A DNA stretch of 64,000 nt from Pseudoalteromonas sp. S16_S37 (GTDB lineage Bacteria > Pseudomonadota > Gammaproteobacteria > Enterobacterales > Alteromonadaceae), in the NCBI RefSeq assembly GCF_014694405.1, contig NZ_JAAUWV010000006.1, positions 1 through 64,000 of the forward strand, written 5' to 3'. Shown here one piece after another: positions 44,251 to 54,499 of the stretch. Both the position numbers and the translations under genes were made by a program. Position 1 is the stretch's first letter, and every line of letters starts with the position of its first letter. The notes below the pieces were generated by a model. That model was not told the DNA's origin and did no database searches. It was given only the letters and a program-made list of their open reading frames with translations.

Positions 44251-45222
44251 CTAAAATAGAGGTGCCTTAATCGTTGGTTTGAAGCCATAAAGAGTATCAA
44301 AATTCGGAATATTCTTTTCCCAAATAGGTGTATCCTTACCTATATGTTCTCTCATCGCATCAAAAAATAAGCGGGTTCTTACTGGTAAATCTCGGTGCGG
44401 GTACACGGCATAAAGTGCCGAATAATCTGTAAGCTTCACATCAGTAAGTAATGGGGTTAGTTGGCCATTAATCACTTCCTGATCAACCAAAAACGCAGGT
44501 ACAGTGCAAAATGCGGTGTCTGAGAGCACTTTCATCATTAGTAACTCGCCATCGTTGCTTCGGAATACACTTTTTATCGCGACTTCTTGCGGTTCGTTGT
44601 GCTCATCTAGATAGTTGATCCCTGTAAAGCGAAGCCCTTCGCTAGCATATGATGCAGCAGGTAACGAACTCAAGTCAGCCATTGACTTTGGCACCCCAAA
44701 GGTTGTTAAAAACTGTGATGTTGCTAATATGACCAGCCTATTTCGAGCAATCTTTCGTGCTATAAGGGATGAATCTTTGGGCTCGCCAACACGAAAAGCT
44801 AAATCGTAGCCCTCACCAACGATATCAACTAATCTATCTTCTAGGCGTAACTCAATCTCCACTTGTGGAAAGCGCTTTTGAAATTCATTTACAACGGGTT
44901 GGACATAGCGCCTGCCAATAATGGTTGAGCTGGTAATTCTCAGCAGTCCTTTTGGTTCGGTATGGTAATTCTCTGCTAAAAGTTGCGTTTCACTGAGCAG
45001 CTTGCGAAGTTGTTGTGCCTTTTTTACCATTTCGGCACCTGCAGCCGTCAATGAAAAGGAGCGGGTGGTGCGATTGAGTAATCTAACACTAAGCTCTTCC
45101 TCTAGCTTACTGATTTGTTTAGAAATAACGGATCTATCTATGTTCCGGTGTTGAGCCGCTTTTGCGAAAGAACCACGTTCAACAACATCCAAAAACATCA
45201 ATAATCGTGTACTCGTATCCAT
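44251..45222 (-). CDS. LysR-family regulator of the RND efflux operon
   Basis: A 323-residue LysR-type regulator: winged HTH at the N-terminus (FAKAAQHRNIDRSVISKQISKLEEEL) and a substrate-binding domain from about residue 90 (GLLRITSSTIIG). The ATG at 45222 (MDTSTRLL) is the conventional start for this subfamily; ATG and GTG codons 2-3 codons earlier are possible. It is divergent from the RND efflux genes, about 120 bp away, and probably regulates them. The inducer is unknown. Confidence 0.88.
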   Translation of the reverse strand: MDTSTRLLMFLDVVERGSFAKAAQHRNIDRSVISKQISKLEEELSVRLLNRTTRSFSLTAAGAEMVKKAQQLRKLLSETQLLAENYHTEPKGLLRITSSTIIGRRYVQPVVNEFQKRFPQVEIELRLEDRLVDIVGEGYDLAFRVGEPKDSSLIARKIARNRLVILATSQFLTTFGVPKSMADLSSLPAASYASEGLRFTGINYLDEHNEPQEVAIKSVFRSNDGELLMMKVLSDTAFCTVPAFLVDQEVINGQLTPLLTDVKLTDYSALYAVYPHRDLPVRTRLFFDAMREHIGKDTPIWEKNIPNFDTLYGFKPTIKAPLF

Positions 45223-45345
45223 AACCATCACTCAATCATTTTTATTGATGCTATTTTGGCACTAAATAATTTAAAAATCGATGCTTATTTAGCTTCTTTT
45301 GATTCTGTAGACTATCTGCTATTCGAGGAAGAGGAGATAAAGTCA

Positions 45346-46533
45346 ATGAAGAAGTCACTAGTGACAATCGCAATATTAGGTTGCCTTGCGTATTTAACAG
45401 GATGTAGCGAATCTCATGCTGAAGCGCCCCAGGCTCAGCAAGCACAAGTTTTTAAACAACCCATAGATGTGGCGTCGGTAAAAGCCTATCCAGTGCAGGC
45501 ATGGTTTACCTATACCAGTCGTTTAGAGGCCGTAGAGTTTGTACAACTTAGGCCCCGTGTTTCTGGCAATATTGCCGAAGTTAATTTTGAAGAAGGACAG
45601 CAAGTTCATCAAGGAGATGTGCTTTTTACATTGGATCAACGCCCATTTATGGTGCGCGTGGCAGAGTTAGAAGCGCTTTTAGCCAATTCACAAGCACAAC
45701 TGCTACAAGCAAAGAACGATGTGAAAAGGGCGAGTCGCTTACTTGCCAGTAAGTCAATTTCTCAAGAAGAGGTTGAACACCGCCAATCACTTCTTGCTCA
45801 GCAAGAAGCGAATGTGCAGGCCACAAAAGCAAAATTAGACGCGGCAAAGCTCGATTTGGCTTATAGCGAAGTTAAGGCGCCAATTAGTGGCATTGTATCG
45901 CGTGCGGAGCTTACAAAAGGTAACACAGTTCAAGCAGGCGTAAGTTTGCTCACACACCTTGTGTCAGATGATTATGTGTACGCCTACTTTGATATTAATG
46001 AGCGTACTTGGCATCAACAATTTAGCCAGTTAAAAGGTGATAAACAAACCAACGTCGTTATGCAGATGTTAGGTGAGCAAGGTTTTAATCATGCTGGTGT
46101 TGTGGACTTTGTCGATAACCATATTGACACAGACACCGGAACTTTGCGGGTAAGAGCATTATTTAAAGCCGATGATCAGCTTAAACCTGGCGCTTTTGCG
46201 CGAATTCGTGTTGCCGCCAATGAAATTCAAAAACAAGTGCTGGTTCCTGAAAAAGCAATTGGTACAGATTTAAAAAATCGCTTTGTGTTAGTGACAGACG
46301 AGCATGATGTTTTGCAATACAGACTAGTAAAACTGGGTGAGCGCTACGGTAAAATGCGCGCTATCACACAGGGACTAGAGCCTGGCGATAAGATTGCGGT
46401 TAATGGTCCTGCGAGAGTAGGACCGGGTATGCCGGTGGCTCCTCAACTGGTTGAAATTGAACCCGATCATGCTGCATTAGTGATGTCTGAGCAAGCTGCC
46501 AAGGCGTTGCTGCTTGCTGAACGTGGAGAATAA
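45346..46533 (+). CDS. RND efflux periplasmic adaptor lipoprotein
   Basis: A 395-residue membrane-fusion protein. The ATG at 45346 has a GAGGAGA ribosome-binding site; the frame is open 30 codons earlier without one. The signal ends in the lipobox YLTGC. Next come the barrel-sandwich hybrid and lipoyl-like halves (LRPRVSGNIAEVNFEEGQ and YSEVKAPISGIVSR) around a coiled-coil hairpin (about 90-155), then the beta-barrel and membrane-proximal domains. It links the inner-membrane pump encoded three bases downstream to an outer-membrane channel (not encoded here; TolC presumed). Confidence 0.93.
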   Translation: MKKSLVTIAILGCLAYLTGCSESHAEAPQAQQAQVFKQPIDVASVKAYPVQAWFTYTSRLEAVEFVQLRPRVSGNIAEVNFEEGQQVHQGDVLFTLDQRPFMVRVAELEALLANSQAQLLQAKNDVKRASRLLASKSISQEEVEHRQSLLAQQEANVQATKAKLDAAKLDLAYSEVKAPISGIVSRAELTKGNTVQAGVSLLTHLVSDDYVYAYFDINERTWHQQFSQLKGDKQTNVVMQMLGEQGFNHAGVVDFVDNHIDTDTGTLRVRALFKADDQLKPGAFARIRVAANEIQKQVLVPEKAIGTDLKNRFVLVTDEHDVLQYRLVKLGERYGKMRAITQGLEPGDKIAVNGPARVGPGMPVAPQLVEIEPDHAALVMSEQAAKALLLAERGE

Positions 46534-46536
46534 TTA

Positions 46537-49500
46537 ATGTCGTTTTCTCACTTTTTTATTCATAGACCAATCTTTGCGGCCATGTTGTCGTTGGTCATAT
46601 TTATTGCAGGCGCGTTGAGCTTATTTCAACTGCCTGTGAGTGAATATCCAGAGGTAGTGCCACCAACCGTGGTGGTTTCGGCCAGTTACCCCGGTGCAAA
46701 CCCAAAAGTCATAGCGCAAACTGTCGCAACTCCTTTAGAGCAAGAAATCAATGGTACTGAAAACATGCTTTATATGTTTTCTCAGGCAACCAGCGATGGC
46801 CGTATGACATTAACGGTAACGTTTGCTTTGGGCACTGATCTCGATCGTGCTCAAGTACAAGTTCAAAATAGGGTAAATAGTGCGCTGCCTCGGTTACCTC
46901 AAGAGGTGCAACGGCTCGGTGTGGTTGCTGAAAAAGCGTCTCCCGATTTAACCATGGTGGTGCATTTATATTCGCCACAAAACACCCATGATACGGCCTA
47001 TCTGTCAAACTATGCTGACTTATATGTGAAAGACGAAATTGCCCGTTTAGGTGGGGTAGGTGATGTGCAACTCTTTGGTGGCGGCAAATACGCAATGCGT
47101 GTATGGCTTGACCCAGACGCACTTGCTTCTAACCAACTTACGGCTATGGATGTGGTCAGTGCACTGCGTGAACAAAATCAGCAGGTTGCAGCGGGAAGTC
47201 TCGGTGCGCAACCCGCAGCTGATGAGTCACAGTTCCAAGTATTACTTAATGTGAGAGGGCGTTTAAGTAGTATTGAAGAGTTTGAACAAGTCGTTATTAA
47301 GGTGGGTGATCAAGGTGCTATCACGCGTCTTAAAGATGTTGCTCGCGTTGAGCTGGGACAAAATCAATATGCCCTAAGAGCGCTACTTAATGGTCAACCC
47401 GCTTTGGCGATGCCGATATTTCAGCGCCCAGGTTCAAATGCGATTGAACTTTCGGACCAAGTACGAGCAACAATGGCGCGTTTAAGTGAATCGTTCCCAC
47501 AAGGTGTTGAGTACGATATCGTGTACGACCCCACAGTTTTTGTTAGAGGCTCTATAGATGCGGTTATAAAAACCCTGTTAGAGGCCATTGTACTTGTTGT
47601 GCTGGTTGTGATTTTGTTTTTGCAAACTTGGCGCGCATCGATTATTCCCTTAATCGCTGTGCCAGTCTCTTTGGTCGGGACGTTTGCAGTAATGCAGTGG
47701 TTAGGTGTTTCTATTAATACGTTATCCTTGTTTGGATTGGTATTGGCTATCGGTATCGTGGTTGATGATGCGATTGTTGTGGTCGAGAATGTTGAACGTA
47801 ACATTGCAAATGGCCTGTCACCAGTTGAAGCAACTAAGCTTGCAATGAGCGAAGTAACTGGGCCTATCATTGCCATTGCACTAGTATTATGTGCCGTGTT
47901 TATTCCAACGGCATTTATTACCGGTTTGTCGGGTCAATTTTATAAACAGTTTGCATTAACCATTACGATTTCTACGATTATTTCAGCGATTAATTCACTA
48001 ACCTTATCTCCTGCGTTATCGGCTTTGTTACTCAAACCTCACAACAGCACACCAGATAAGTTTAGTGTTATTTTGGATAAGTTATTTGGCCGCTGGCTGT
48101 TCGCCCCATTTAATCGTTTCTTTGAAAAAAGTGGTCAAGGGTATGAAAAGCTAGTTAAAAAATTGATTAGGCTATCAGCTGTTGTGGCTGTTCTATATTT
48201 GGCACTGGTGGGGTCAACCGTTAAATTATTTGATGCGGTGCCAGGTGGGTTTATTCCAGCGCAAGATAAACAATATTTGGTTGCGATTGCACAGCTTCCA
48301 GATGCAGCAAGCCTAGACAGAACTGAAGCAGTTACCCGAGAGATGGAAAAAATAGCGCTGCAGGTACCTGGTGTTGCAAATACCGTATCTTTTCCAGGCT
48401 TGTCAGTAAATGGTTTTACTAATAGCCCTAATTCAGCCATTGTTTTTACACCACTGGAAGACTTTGCGAACCGTGATGACCCAAGTTTATCGGCGATGGC
48501 GATTGCGGGTGAGCTGAATAAGCGTTTTACAGCCATTGATGAAGCATTTGTTGCAGTCTTTCCGCCACCGCCAATCCAAGGACTTGGCACCACGGGTGGG
48601 TTTAAACTACAGATTGAAGACAGAGGTAATAAAGGATTTGAAGCATTATTTGCTGCTTTGCAAACAGTCACGAATGAAGCGCGTAAAGATCCCGCTTTAA
48701 CAGGCCTTTTTTCGAGTTTTAGAATTCAAGTGCCGCAAATGGATATTGATATTGATAGGGAACAAGCGCTACTGCAGGGTATTGCGTTGTCAGAAGTGTT
48801 CAACGCATTACAAGTTTATATGGGCTCTTTGTATGTTAACGACTTTAATTTATTTGGCCGCACCTATCAGGTGACTGCTCAGGCTCAGGCGCAAAGCCGC
48901 TTAGATCCACAGCAAATATTAGCCTTAAAAGTACGTAATGTGCGTGGTGATATGGTTCCTTTAGGATCAGTGTTAACCGCAACGCCCACGACAGGGCCAG
49001 ATAGAGTAATGCATTATAATGGCTATCCAAGTGCAGAGCTTAATGGTAGTCCAGCACCTGGATATAGCTCAGACCAAGCTCAACAAGCGATGGAAGCGAT
49101 TTTAGCTGAACATCTACCTAATGGCATGGCATATGAGTGGACCGATGTGACTTATCAACAAATTTTAGCGGGTAACACCATGGTGTACATTTTCCCTCTA
49201 GTTGTGTTGTTGGTGTTTATGGTGCTAGCGGCGCAATATGAAAGCTTGCGTTTACCGTTAGCGATTATTTTGATTGTACCTATGACTATATTCTCGGCAT
49301 TGCTAGGGGTGTGGTGGATAGGCGGCGACAATAATATCTTTACCCAGATAGCACTGATAGTTTTAGTGGCTTTGGCCTGTAAAAATGCCATCCTTATGGT
49401 GGAATTTGCTAAAGAGCAAACTGACTCTGGGCAAACGCCTTTTGAAGCAATCATTAGAGCTTGTAGGTTGCGTTTGCGTCCAATCTTAATGACGTCGATT

Positions 49501-49701
49501 GCTTTTACAGCAGGTGTTGTACCATTAGTGCTTGCTACTGGCGCGGGAGCTGAAATGCGCCATGCAATGGGGGTGGCAGTCTTTTTTGGTATGCTAGGTG
49601 TGACATTGTTTGGCTTATTGTTTACGCCCGTATTTTATATGCTGGTTAATGGTAAGCGTGACAAAGTCACAACTGAGGCACCAAAAGTATCTGAAGTATA
49701 A
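46537..49701 (+). CDS. RND multidrug efflux pump, HAE1 family
   Basis: A 1054-residue proton-driven exporter, close in length to AcrB/MexB. Twelve transmembrane helices and two large periplasmic loops are apparent: TM1 near 10-30, a porter domain with NGTENMLYM, TM4 with the proton-relay pair in GIVVDDAIVVVENVER (two Asp), and TM10 with ACKNAILMVEFAKE carrying the conserved Lys. It forms a tripartite pump with the adjacent adaptor. Substrates are not predictable. A hairpin (GGGTGA...TCACCC) follows about 20 bp after the stop. Confidence 0.95.
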   Translation: MSFSHFFIHRPIFAAMLSLVIFIAGALSLFQLPVSEYPEVVPPTVVVSASYPGANPKVIAQTVATPLEQEINGTENMLYMFSQATSDGRMTLTVTFALGTDLDRAQVQVQNRVNSALPRLPQEVQRLGVVAEKASPDLTMVVHLYSPQNTHDTAYLSNYADLYVKDEIARLGGVGDVQLFGGGKYAMRVWLDPDALASNQLTAMDVVSALREQNQQVAAGSLGAQPAADESQFQVLLNVRGRLSSIEEFEQVVIKVGDQGAITRLKDVARVELGQNQYALRALLNGQPALAMPIFQRPGSNAIELSDQVRATMARLSESFPQGVEYDIVYDPTVFVRGSIDAVIKTLLEAIVLVVLVVILFLQTWRASIIPLIAVPVSLVGTFAVMQWLGVSINTLSLFGLVLAIGIVVDDAIVVVENVERNIANGLSPVEATKLAMSEVTGPIIAIALVLCAVFIPTAFITGLSGQFYKQFALTITISTIISAINSLTLSPALSALLLKPHNSTPDKFSVILDKLFGRWLFAPFNRFFEKSGQGYEKLVKKLIRLSAVVAVLYLALVGSTVKLFDAVPGGFIPAQDKQYLVAIAQLPDAASLDRTEAVTREMEKIALQVPGVANTVSFPGLSVNGFTNSPNSAIVFTPLEDFANRDDPSLSAMAIAGELNKRFTAIDEAFVAVFPPPPIQGLGTTGGFKLQIEDRGNKGFEALFAALQTVTNEARKDPALTGLFSSFRIQVPQMDIDIDREQALLQGIALSEVFNALQVYMGSLYVNDFNLFGRTYQVTAQAQAQSRLDPQQILALKVRNVRGDMVPLGSVLTATPTTGPDRVMHYNGYPSAELNGSPAPGYSSDQAQQAMEAILAEHLPNGMAYEWTDVTYQQILAGNTMVYIFPLVVLLVFMVLAAQYESLRLPLAIILIVPMTIFSALLGVWWIGGDNNIFTQIALIVLVALACKNAILMVEFAKEQTDSGQTPFEAIIRACRLRLRPILMTSIAFTAGVVPLVLATGAGAEMRHAMGVAVFFGMLGVTLFGLLFTPVFYMLVNGKRDKVTTEAPKVSEV

Positions 49702-49721
49702 CTGTGCAGAGATGTGCTATA

Positions 49722-49751
49722 GGGTGAATATCACTTAAGATATCACCCTAG
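49722..49751 (+). terminator. Hairpin after the RND pump gene
   Basis: An imperfect long stem (TAGGGTGA(A)TATC / GATATCACCCTA) follows the stop. No real T tract is present, so termination is only suggested. The rest of 49752-49992 is AT-rich with no supported gene. Confidence 0.45.
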
Positions 49752-49992
49752 ATTTTAGCTCTACCGTGAGTCAGACTTGTTGCTCAAAACTATGAGAGTA
49801 ATTTGTTCTTCTTTGTAAATAAGTGGATTTTTAGAGCAAAGACTTGGTGTTGTAACTTTTGACCTAAAAAACTTTGCAACTTTTTAACTTATAGTTGAGC
49901 TGCTTGGTAATGGATGTTCTAATAATTAAATAAATTACAATAACCTTTAAAACAGCGACGGCGCATAAACCTAATTTAGCAAAGAGAATAGC

Positions 49993-50997
49993 GTGAATAC
50001 TAAGATACCTAACACGATGCAAGCGATACAGTTAAGCAAAATAGGGCATGACTTTTGTCTAGAACAAGCCGAGCTTGCCGTGCCTAAAATTACTGAGCAA
50101 CAAGTGCTTGTAAAAATAGAGTATGTTGGCTTAGGTGCTTTAGATGAGAAATTTGCTCAAATAGGCACACCATGTTGGCAGTATCCACGAGTTTTTGGCT
50201 TTGATGCTGTGGGCACTGTTGTTGATGCCCCCATAGGTGTTCATCCTAAGGTAGGTACCAAAGTTATGTGGCATAACGACATTAGTACACCAGGCGTAAT
50301 GAGTGAATATGCAAGTGTTGCTAATTATGCGCTGACGGTGTTACCTGAAGGTATTGACCCCGCCAAGGCAGCGTGTCTGCCTACCCCTGGGATGACGGCA
50401 CTCATTGCGCTATTTAAGCTGCAACTTAACGAGGGAGATAGTGTATTTATTGAGTCTGGGCACTCATGTACGGGGCAACTTGCGATTCAGTTTGCCAAGC
50501 AGCAGGGCTTGGTTGTGTTTACAAATTGCGTCGCCGGACAACAAGACTTACTAAAATCCCTTGGTGCAGATGCTGTATTTGAACAAGGTGAGCATGATTT
50601 GGCAGAGCAAATTCAGCGTAAGTATGGCTATGATGGTGTTCAAGGGGTTATAGACTGCACTGGTGAGCGCACAAATGAACTGATTTCACTGTTACAGTTT
50701 TGCGGCAGAGTAAGCTGTATTGCGGGGTTATCTCAATTGGACGATGCATTGTTATTTAAAAAGGCACCGAACATTGGCATTGTTTCTTTACCTGGCGCAT
50801 GGTTGGCAAAAAGTATTTGTGCTCAGCAAAGAATGTCTTTTTTAGGCAATATGCTCGCAGAGAGCTTAGTGAATGATTCACTAAGTATCCATAGCCATGA
50901 ATTAATTGGCTTTGATGCTGATTCAATCACATCGGCATTGAAGGAAAGAATTCATTCTCGTCATGGCACTTTTCAAAGCATAAAGCTAGCGCATTGA
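49993..50997 (+). CDS. Zinc-independent MDR-family oxidoreductase (quinone-oxidoreductase-like)
   Basis: A 334-residue medium-chain dehydrogenase/reductase with a GroES-like N-terminal half (to about 125) and a Rossmann-like domain whose nucleotide loop is degenerate (ESGHSCTGQLAIQFAKQQG instead of GAAGGVG). The cysteine/histidine zinc ligands of alcohol dehydrogenases are absent (GLGALDEKF in place of GVCHTD). An NADPH:quinone or enone reductase is the nearest family guess; the substrate is unknown. The start is GTG at 49993 with AAAGAGA upstream. No operon partners. Confidence 0.75.
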   Translation: MNTKIPNTMQAIQLSKIGHDFCLEQAELAVPKITEQQVLVKIEYVGLGALDEKFAQIGTPCWQYPRVFGFDAVGTVVDAPIGVHPKVGTKVMWHNDISTPGVMSEYASVANYALTVLPEGIDPAKAACLPTPGMTALIALFKLQLNEGDSVFIESGHSCTGQLAIQFAKQQGLVVFTNCVAGQQDLLKSLGADAVFEQGEHDLAEQIQRKYGYDGVQGVIDCTGERTNELISLLQFCGRVSCIAGLSQLDDALLFKKAPNIGIVSLPGAWLAKSICAQQRMSFLGNMLAESLVNDSLSIHSHELIGFDADSITSALKERIHSRHGTFQSIKLAH

Positions 50998-51304
50998 TTT
51001 ACCTACCCTTTTAATGGCTATGGATGGCGCCTCAAGATCATCCAAAGCCTCATCTAAATTTACACACATTTTCTTTATATTCCTTACAAATGCTAACACT
51101 TCTGGGAAGTAGTTATGGATATACTTACGCTCAGGAATACAGCCCCTTTAAGGTCATACAATGAGCTTTATTGTAGGGAGGTAGCACACATAAGATGAAA
51201 TCACGTTGGTGCTGAATCACCATCAAACATGTGCTCTTTTGCATCTTTTTGTGCATTAAAAGTTTGCGTATCATACGCTCATATAAACACTTAGGACGTT
51301 TCTT
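50998..51304. other. Intergenic region without supported features
   Basis: About 307 bp between the oxidoreductase and the MlaC-like gene. I see no gene, hairpin or repeat of note; the last 60 bp should hold the promoter of the MlaC-like gene. Confidence 0.5.
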
Positions 51305-51889
51305 ATGAACAAGCTACTCATCGTATTTGCACTGTTTTTTTCGGCTTTTAGCTTTGCTGCTGATACGCCGTATCAACTAATAAACAAAGTTGGTAATGAT
51401 TTATTTTCAGATATAAAAGCTGTAAATAAAGATGGCAAGGCAGACTCAACGCTAATGAAGAATATCGTTCGTAGTCGTCTTATGCCTCATATAGACGTGA
51501 AATTTGTGTCTTTTAAACTACTAGGAAAGCATATCAAGGGGCTTCAGCGTACAGATGCGATAGAGTTTATTGATGCCGTAGATAGCTATTTAGTGACTAC
51601 ATACGCCAACGCGTTGTTGCAGTACAAAGGCCAAGATGTGCTATTTGAGGAGTTACCTGTAAGTGGCGATAGTAACTTTGCAACCGTAAAAGTAGTGATA
51701 AAAGAAAACTCAGGTCCTGATATCGATATGCACTTCAAGTTTAGACAAAACAATGACGGCAGCTGGAAAGTGTATGACATGGTTGCTGAAGGTATTTCAT
51801 TACTCAGTGCCAAGCAAAAAGAAATTACCACACGTATTTCAGAAGTTGGCCTTGCACAAGTAACCAGCGAATTGAAAAGTAAGGTTTAG
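51305..51889 (+). CDS. Orphan MlaC/Ttg2D-family lipid-binding protein
   Basis: A 194-residue periplasmic protein with a signal peptide ending SFA (about residue 18). The family layout is seen: an N-terminal helical part (NKVGNDLFSDIKAV), a conserved DVKFVSFKLLGKHIKGL block, and the beta-sheet part ending FRQNNDGSWKVYDMVAEGISLL. MlaC shuttles phospholipids between membranes together with MlaFEDB, but no other mla genes are adjacent, so this is a solitary paralogue. Its own strong terminator supports monocistronic expression. Confidence 0.82.
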   Translation: MNKLLIVFALFFSAFSFAADTPYQLINKVGNDLFSDIKAVNKDGKADSTLMKNIVRSRLMPHIDVKFVSFKLLGKHIKGLQRTDAIEFIDAVDSYLVTTYANALLQYKGQDVLFEELPVSGDSNFATVKVVIKENSGPDIDMHFKFRQNNDGSWKVYDMVAEGISLLSAKQKEITTRISEVGLAQVTSELKSKV

Positions 51890-51927
51890 CAGTTTTAACT
51901 TTCCGACTTTTAAAGTTAAAAGTTTAG

Positions 51928-51951
51928 GAGCAGCTAGCGCTGCTCTTTTTT
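51928..51951 (+). terminator. Terminator after the MlaC-like gene
   Basis: A 7-bp GC-rich perfect stem (GAGCAGC / GCTGCTC) with a 4-nt loop is followed by TTTTTT. Confidence 0.85.
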
Positions 51952-52750
51952 AAAATTCTCTCGGTGAGACAAACTTACCTTCTTGAATTTGTGTATACGT
52001 TTGCAATGCTAATTCATCGTAAGAATCTAGTGATTTTCCAAGGCTAGTCAGATGATGCTCGATTGGAAGAATATCGACATTTTTATAGCCAGATAACTTA
52101 GCGATTTTTGCAAAGGTATAAGCATGCTTATACTTCTCTTGCTTATAAAAAATACTTGTCAACGTTTCGTATACTTCAGGAGCCGGTTGTTGCCCAGCTT
52201 TGTTCAGCTCAAGTACTCGATATAGCAAATCTACCGTTTTATTATCATCGATTTTTGCATAAAAGGTCGCTAAAAATAGCTGGATCTCAGGGTCATCACG
52301 CACGCCTTCTTGCTCTTGCATGTTTAGCAACTTATTCATTGCTAACTTGTTGTTGTTTCTTGACCAATGGTAATAGAGCAGACCTGGGTGAGAGGTACTG
52401 AGTGTTTCATTAAAAATACGGTTTATTTCTTTGAGGCTGGTTAAATGGCCTTCAACACGAGAGGTGGTTTTTTCTTTTAGTTTTATATGCTCAATTTTGG
52501 CGGCGCGTGCAACGCACTTGTCGTAGCTTTCAAACAATTTAAGCAGCTGGTATTTGTTTTCGTCAGTCGGTTGTTTGTATTCGACATAGCGAGCAATGAT
52601 TAAATCGGCACGCTCTTCTCTACAGTGGCTGTCGGTATTTAAATCGTTACAAAACCCCGGCGTTTCGTCGCAGACTTGCTTTAATGTTAAAGGATTGTCG
52701 CACCCAGCTAATAGCAATACAGATAAGACAAAAGCTTGCCTTAATGCCAT
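51950..52750 (-). CDS. DUF2989 lipoprotein
   Basis: A 266-residue lipoprotein (lipobox LLAGC at about residues 13-17) of the DUF2989 family, found mainly in Alteromonadales and Vibrio. The Cys-rich start (QVCDETPGFCNDLN...HCREE) and the helical, TPR-like remainder (residues about 130-240, FLATFYAKIDDNKTVDLLYR) are family features. Function unknown. Divergent from gapdh and convergent with the MlaC-like gene. Confidence 0.82.
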   Translation of the reverse strand: MALRQAFVLSVLLLAGCDNPLTLKQVCDETPGFCNDLNTDSHCREERADLIIARYVEYKQPTDENKYQLLKLFESYDKCVARAAKIEHIKLKEKTTSRVEGHLTSLKEINRIFNETLSTSHPGLLYYHWSRNNNKLAMNKLLNMQEQEGVRDDPEIQLFLATFYAKIDDNKTVDLLYRVLELNKAGQQPAPEVYETLTSIFYKQEKYKHAYTFAKIAKLSGYKNVDILPIEHHLTSLGKSLDSYDELALQTYTQIQEGKFVSPREF

Positions 52751-52894
52751 AAGATTTCCTCTTGTCTTAGTTGATTCTCATTATTCTAGCTCAATGAATT
52801 GATGAGTAACAGTGGAGAATCAAAGCAGTTTAAATTAGAATAGCGATGCCCACAGGGGCTATCCGTTCAAAAAATTGTTTATTAGGCAGAAAAA

Positions 52895-54340
52895 ATGACC
52901 TTATCTCACGAGCAAGAATATCAAAACAGCTGGCAAGAGCGCCAAGATTACGCTGAAAACATGCAGCCAATTATTGGCCGTTTATACCGTAACTCAGGAA
53001 TTGAAATTGCAGTTTATGGTCGTCCATTAGTAAATTCGAGCACAATTGATGTGATCAAAGCGCACAAAACAGTTGCTCGCTTTGAAGAGCGAAAATTACG
53101 TTTGCGTGAAAGCTTTCCTTTTTTAGAAGCAATCAGCAAAATGGACTTAGCGCCAGCACGTATTGACCTTGGTAAGCTAGCCTATGGCTATATTTATAAA
53201 AACGCGGGCGAAGGTCGTTCTATTGAAGAATACTTAAACGCAGAGTTAAGCGAGCTCCTTAATAAAGGTGGCGAGCAAAAGCCGCGTGATGTTGTACTTT
53301 ATGGTTTTGGCCGTATCGGTCGTTTATTAGCGCGCCTACTGATTGAACGTGGCGGCTCTCACGCTGATTTACGATTACGTGCCATTGTTGTGCGTGGTGG
53401 TCGCGATGGCGACCTAGAAAAACGTGCAAGCTTGCTTCGTCGTGACTCTATTCACGGTCCTTTCAATGGCTCAATCACGGTTGACCATGAAAAGAGCGCT
53501 ATCAAAGCAAATGGAAACTACATTCAGGTAATTTACTCTAATTCACCTGATGAAGTTGATTACACAAAATACGGTATTGAAGACGCACTGATTGTTGATA
53601 ACACTGGTATTTGGAAAGACGAAGACGGTTTAGGCCTTCACCTTAAATCAACAGGCGCTGCAAAAGTACTACTAACGGCACCTGCAAAAGGTGATATCAA
53701 AAACGTTGTATACGGTGTAAATAACAAAGATATCAAGAGTGAAGACAAAATTGTATCAGCGGCAAGCTGTACAACCAACGCTATCACGCCTGTGCTAAAA
53801 GCAATTAACGACAAGTTTGGCATTAAGAATGGTCACGTTGAGACTGTTCACTCTTACACCAATGACCAAAACCTAATTGATAACTACCACAAAGCTGAAC
53901 GCCGTGGTCGTAGTGCAGCGTTAAACATGGTTATTACCTCAACAGGTGCAGCAAAAGCGGTTGCTAAAGCACTTCCTGAGCTTGCTGGTAAGTTAACAGG
54001 TAATGCTATCCGTGTTCCAACACCAAACGTGTCAATGGCAATCATTAACTTGAATTTAGAAACGGCCACTGACCGCGAAGAGCTGAATGAGTTCTTGCGT
54101 GATACGTCTCTTTACTCTGATTTACGCGATCAAATCGATTACACAGCGTCAACAGAAATCGTATCAACAGACTTAGTTGGCAGCCGTTACGCGGGTGTTG
54201 TTGATTCGCAAGCAACAATTGTAGATGGCGATCGTGTTGTACTGTATGTATGGTACGATAACGAGTTTGGTTACAGCTGCCAAGTTGTACGTGTAATGCG
54301 TGATATGGCAGAAGTATCTTTCCCGAGCCTACCTCGTTGA
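52895..54340 (+). CDS. gap: Glyceraldehyde-3-phosphate dehydrogenase, long form
   Basis: A 481-residue GAPDH. An extension of about 130 residues (helical, EYQNSWQERQDYAENMQPI) precedes the normal domain, whose NAD loop is GFGRIGR near residue 136. The nucleophile is Cys292 in SAASCTTNA, and the catalytic-pair His lies in ETVHSYTNDQ. The long form is common in Alteromonadales and other marine gammaproteobacteria, where it usually exists beside a standard GAPDH. Whether it serves glycolysis or gluconeogenesis cannot be told. A strong terminator follows. Confidence 0.92.
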   Translation: MTLSHEQEYQNSWQERQDYAENMQPIIGRLYRNSGIEIAVYGRPLVNSSTIDVIKAHKTVARFEERKLRLRESFPFLEAISKMDLAPARIDLGKLAYGYIYKNAGEGRSIEEYLNAELSELLNKGGEQKPRDVVLYGFGRIGRLLARLLIERGGSHADLRLRAIVVRGGRDGDLEKRASLLRRDSIHGPFNGSITVDHEKSAIKANGNYIQVIYSNSPDEVDYTKYGIEDALIVDNTGIWKDEDGLGLHLKSTGAAKVLLTAPAKGDIKNVVYGVNNKDIKSEDKIVSAASCTTNAITPVLKAINDKFGIKNGHVETVHSYTNDQNLIDNYHKAERRGRSAALNMVITSTGAAKAVAKALPELAGKLTGNAIRVPTPNVSMAIINLNLETATDREELNEFLRDTSLYSDLRDQIDYTASTEIVSTDLVGSRYAGVVDSQATIVDGDRVVLYVWYDNEFGYSCQVVRVMRDMAEVSFPSLPR

Positions 54341-54355
54341 TATTGATTTAGTCTA

Positions 54356-54383
54356 AAAAAGCCAGCATTTGCTGGCTTTTTTA
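54356..54383 (+). terminator. Terminator after gap
   Basis: A perfect stem (AAAAAGCCAGC / GCTGGCTTTTT) with an ATTT loop and T tract. Confidence 0.9.
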
Positions 54384-54499
54384 GTTTTTGAACGTTTCAG
54401 GCTGTGATACTCTTGACCCTATTACGTTACAGCTAGCTAACAAGATTAACAGCTAAGTACTCCCACGCATTACGCAGGGATGAAATATTAAGGTACATA

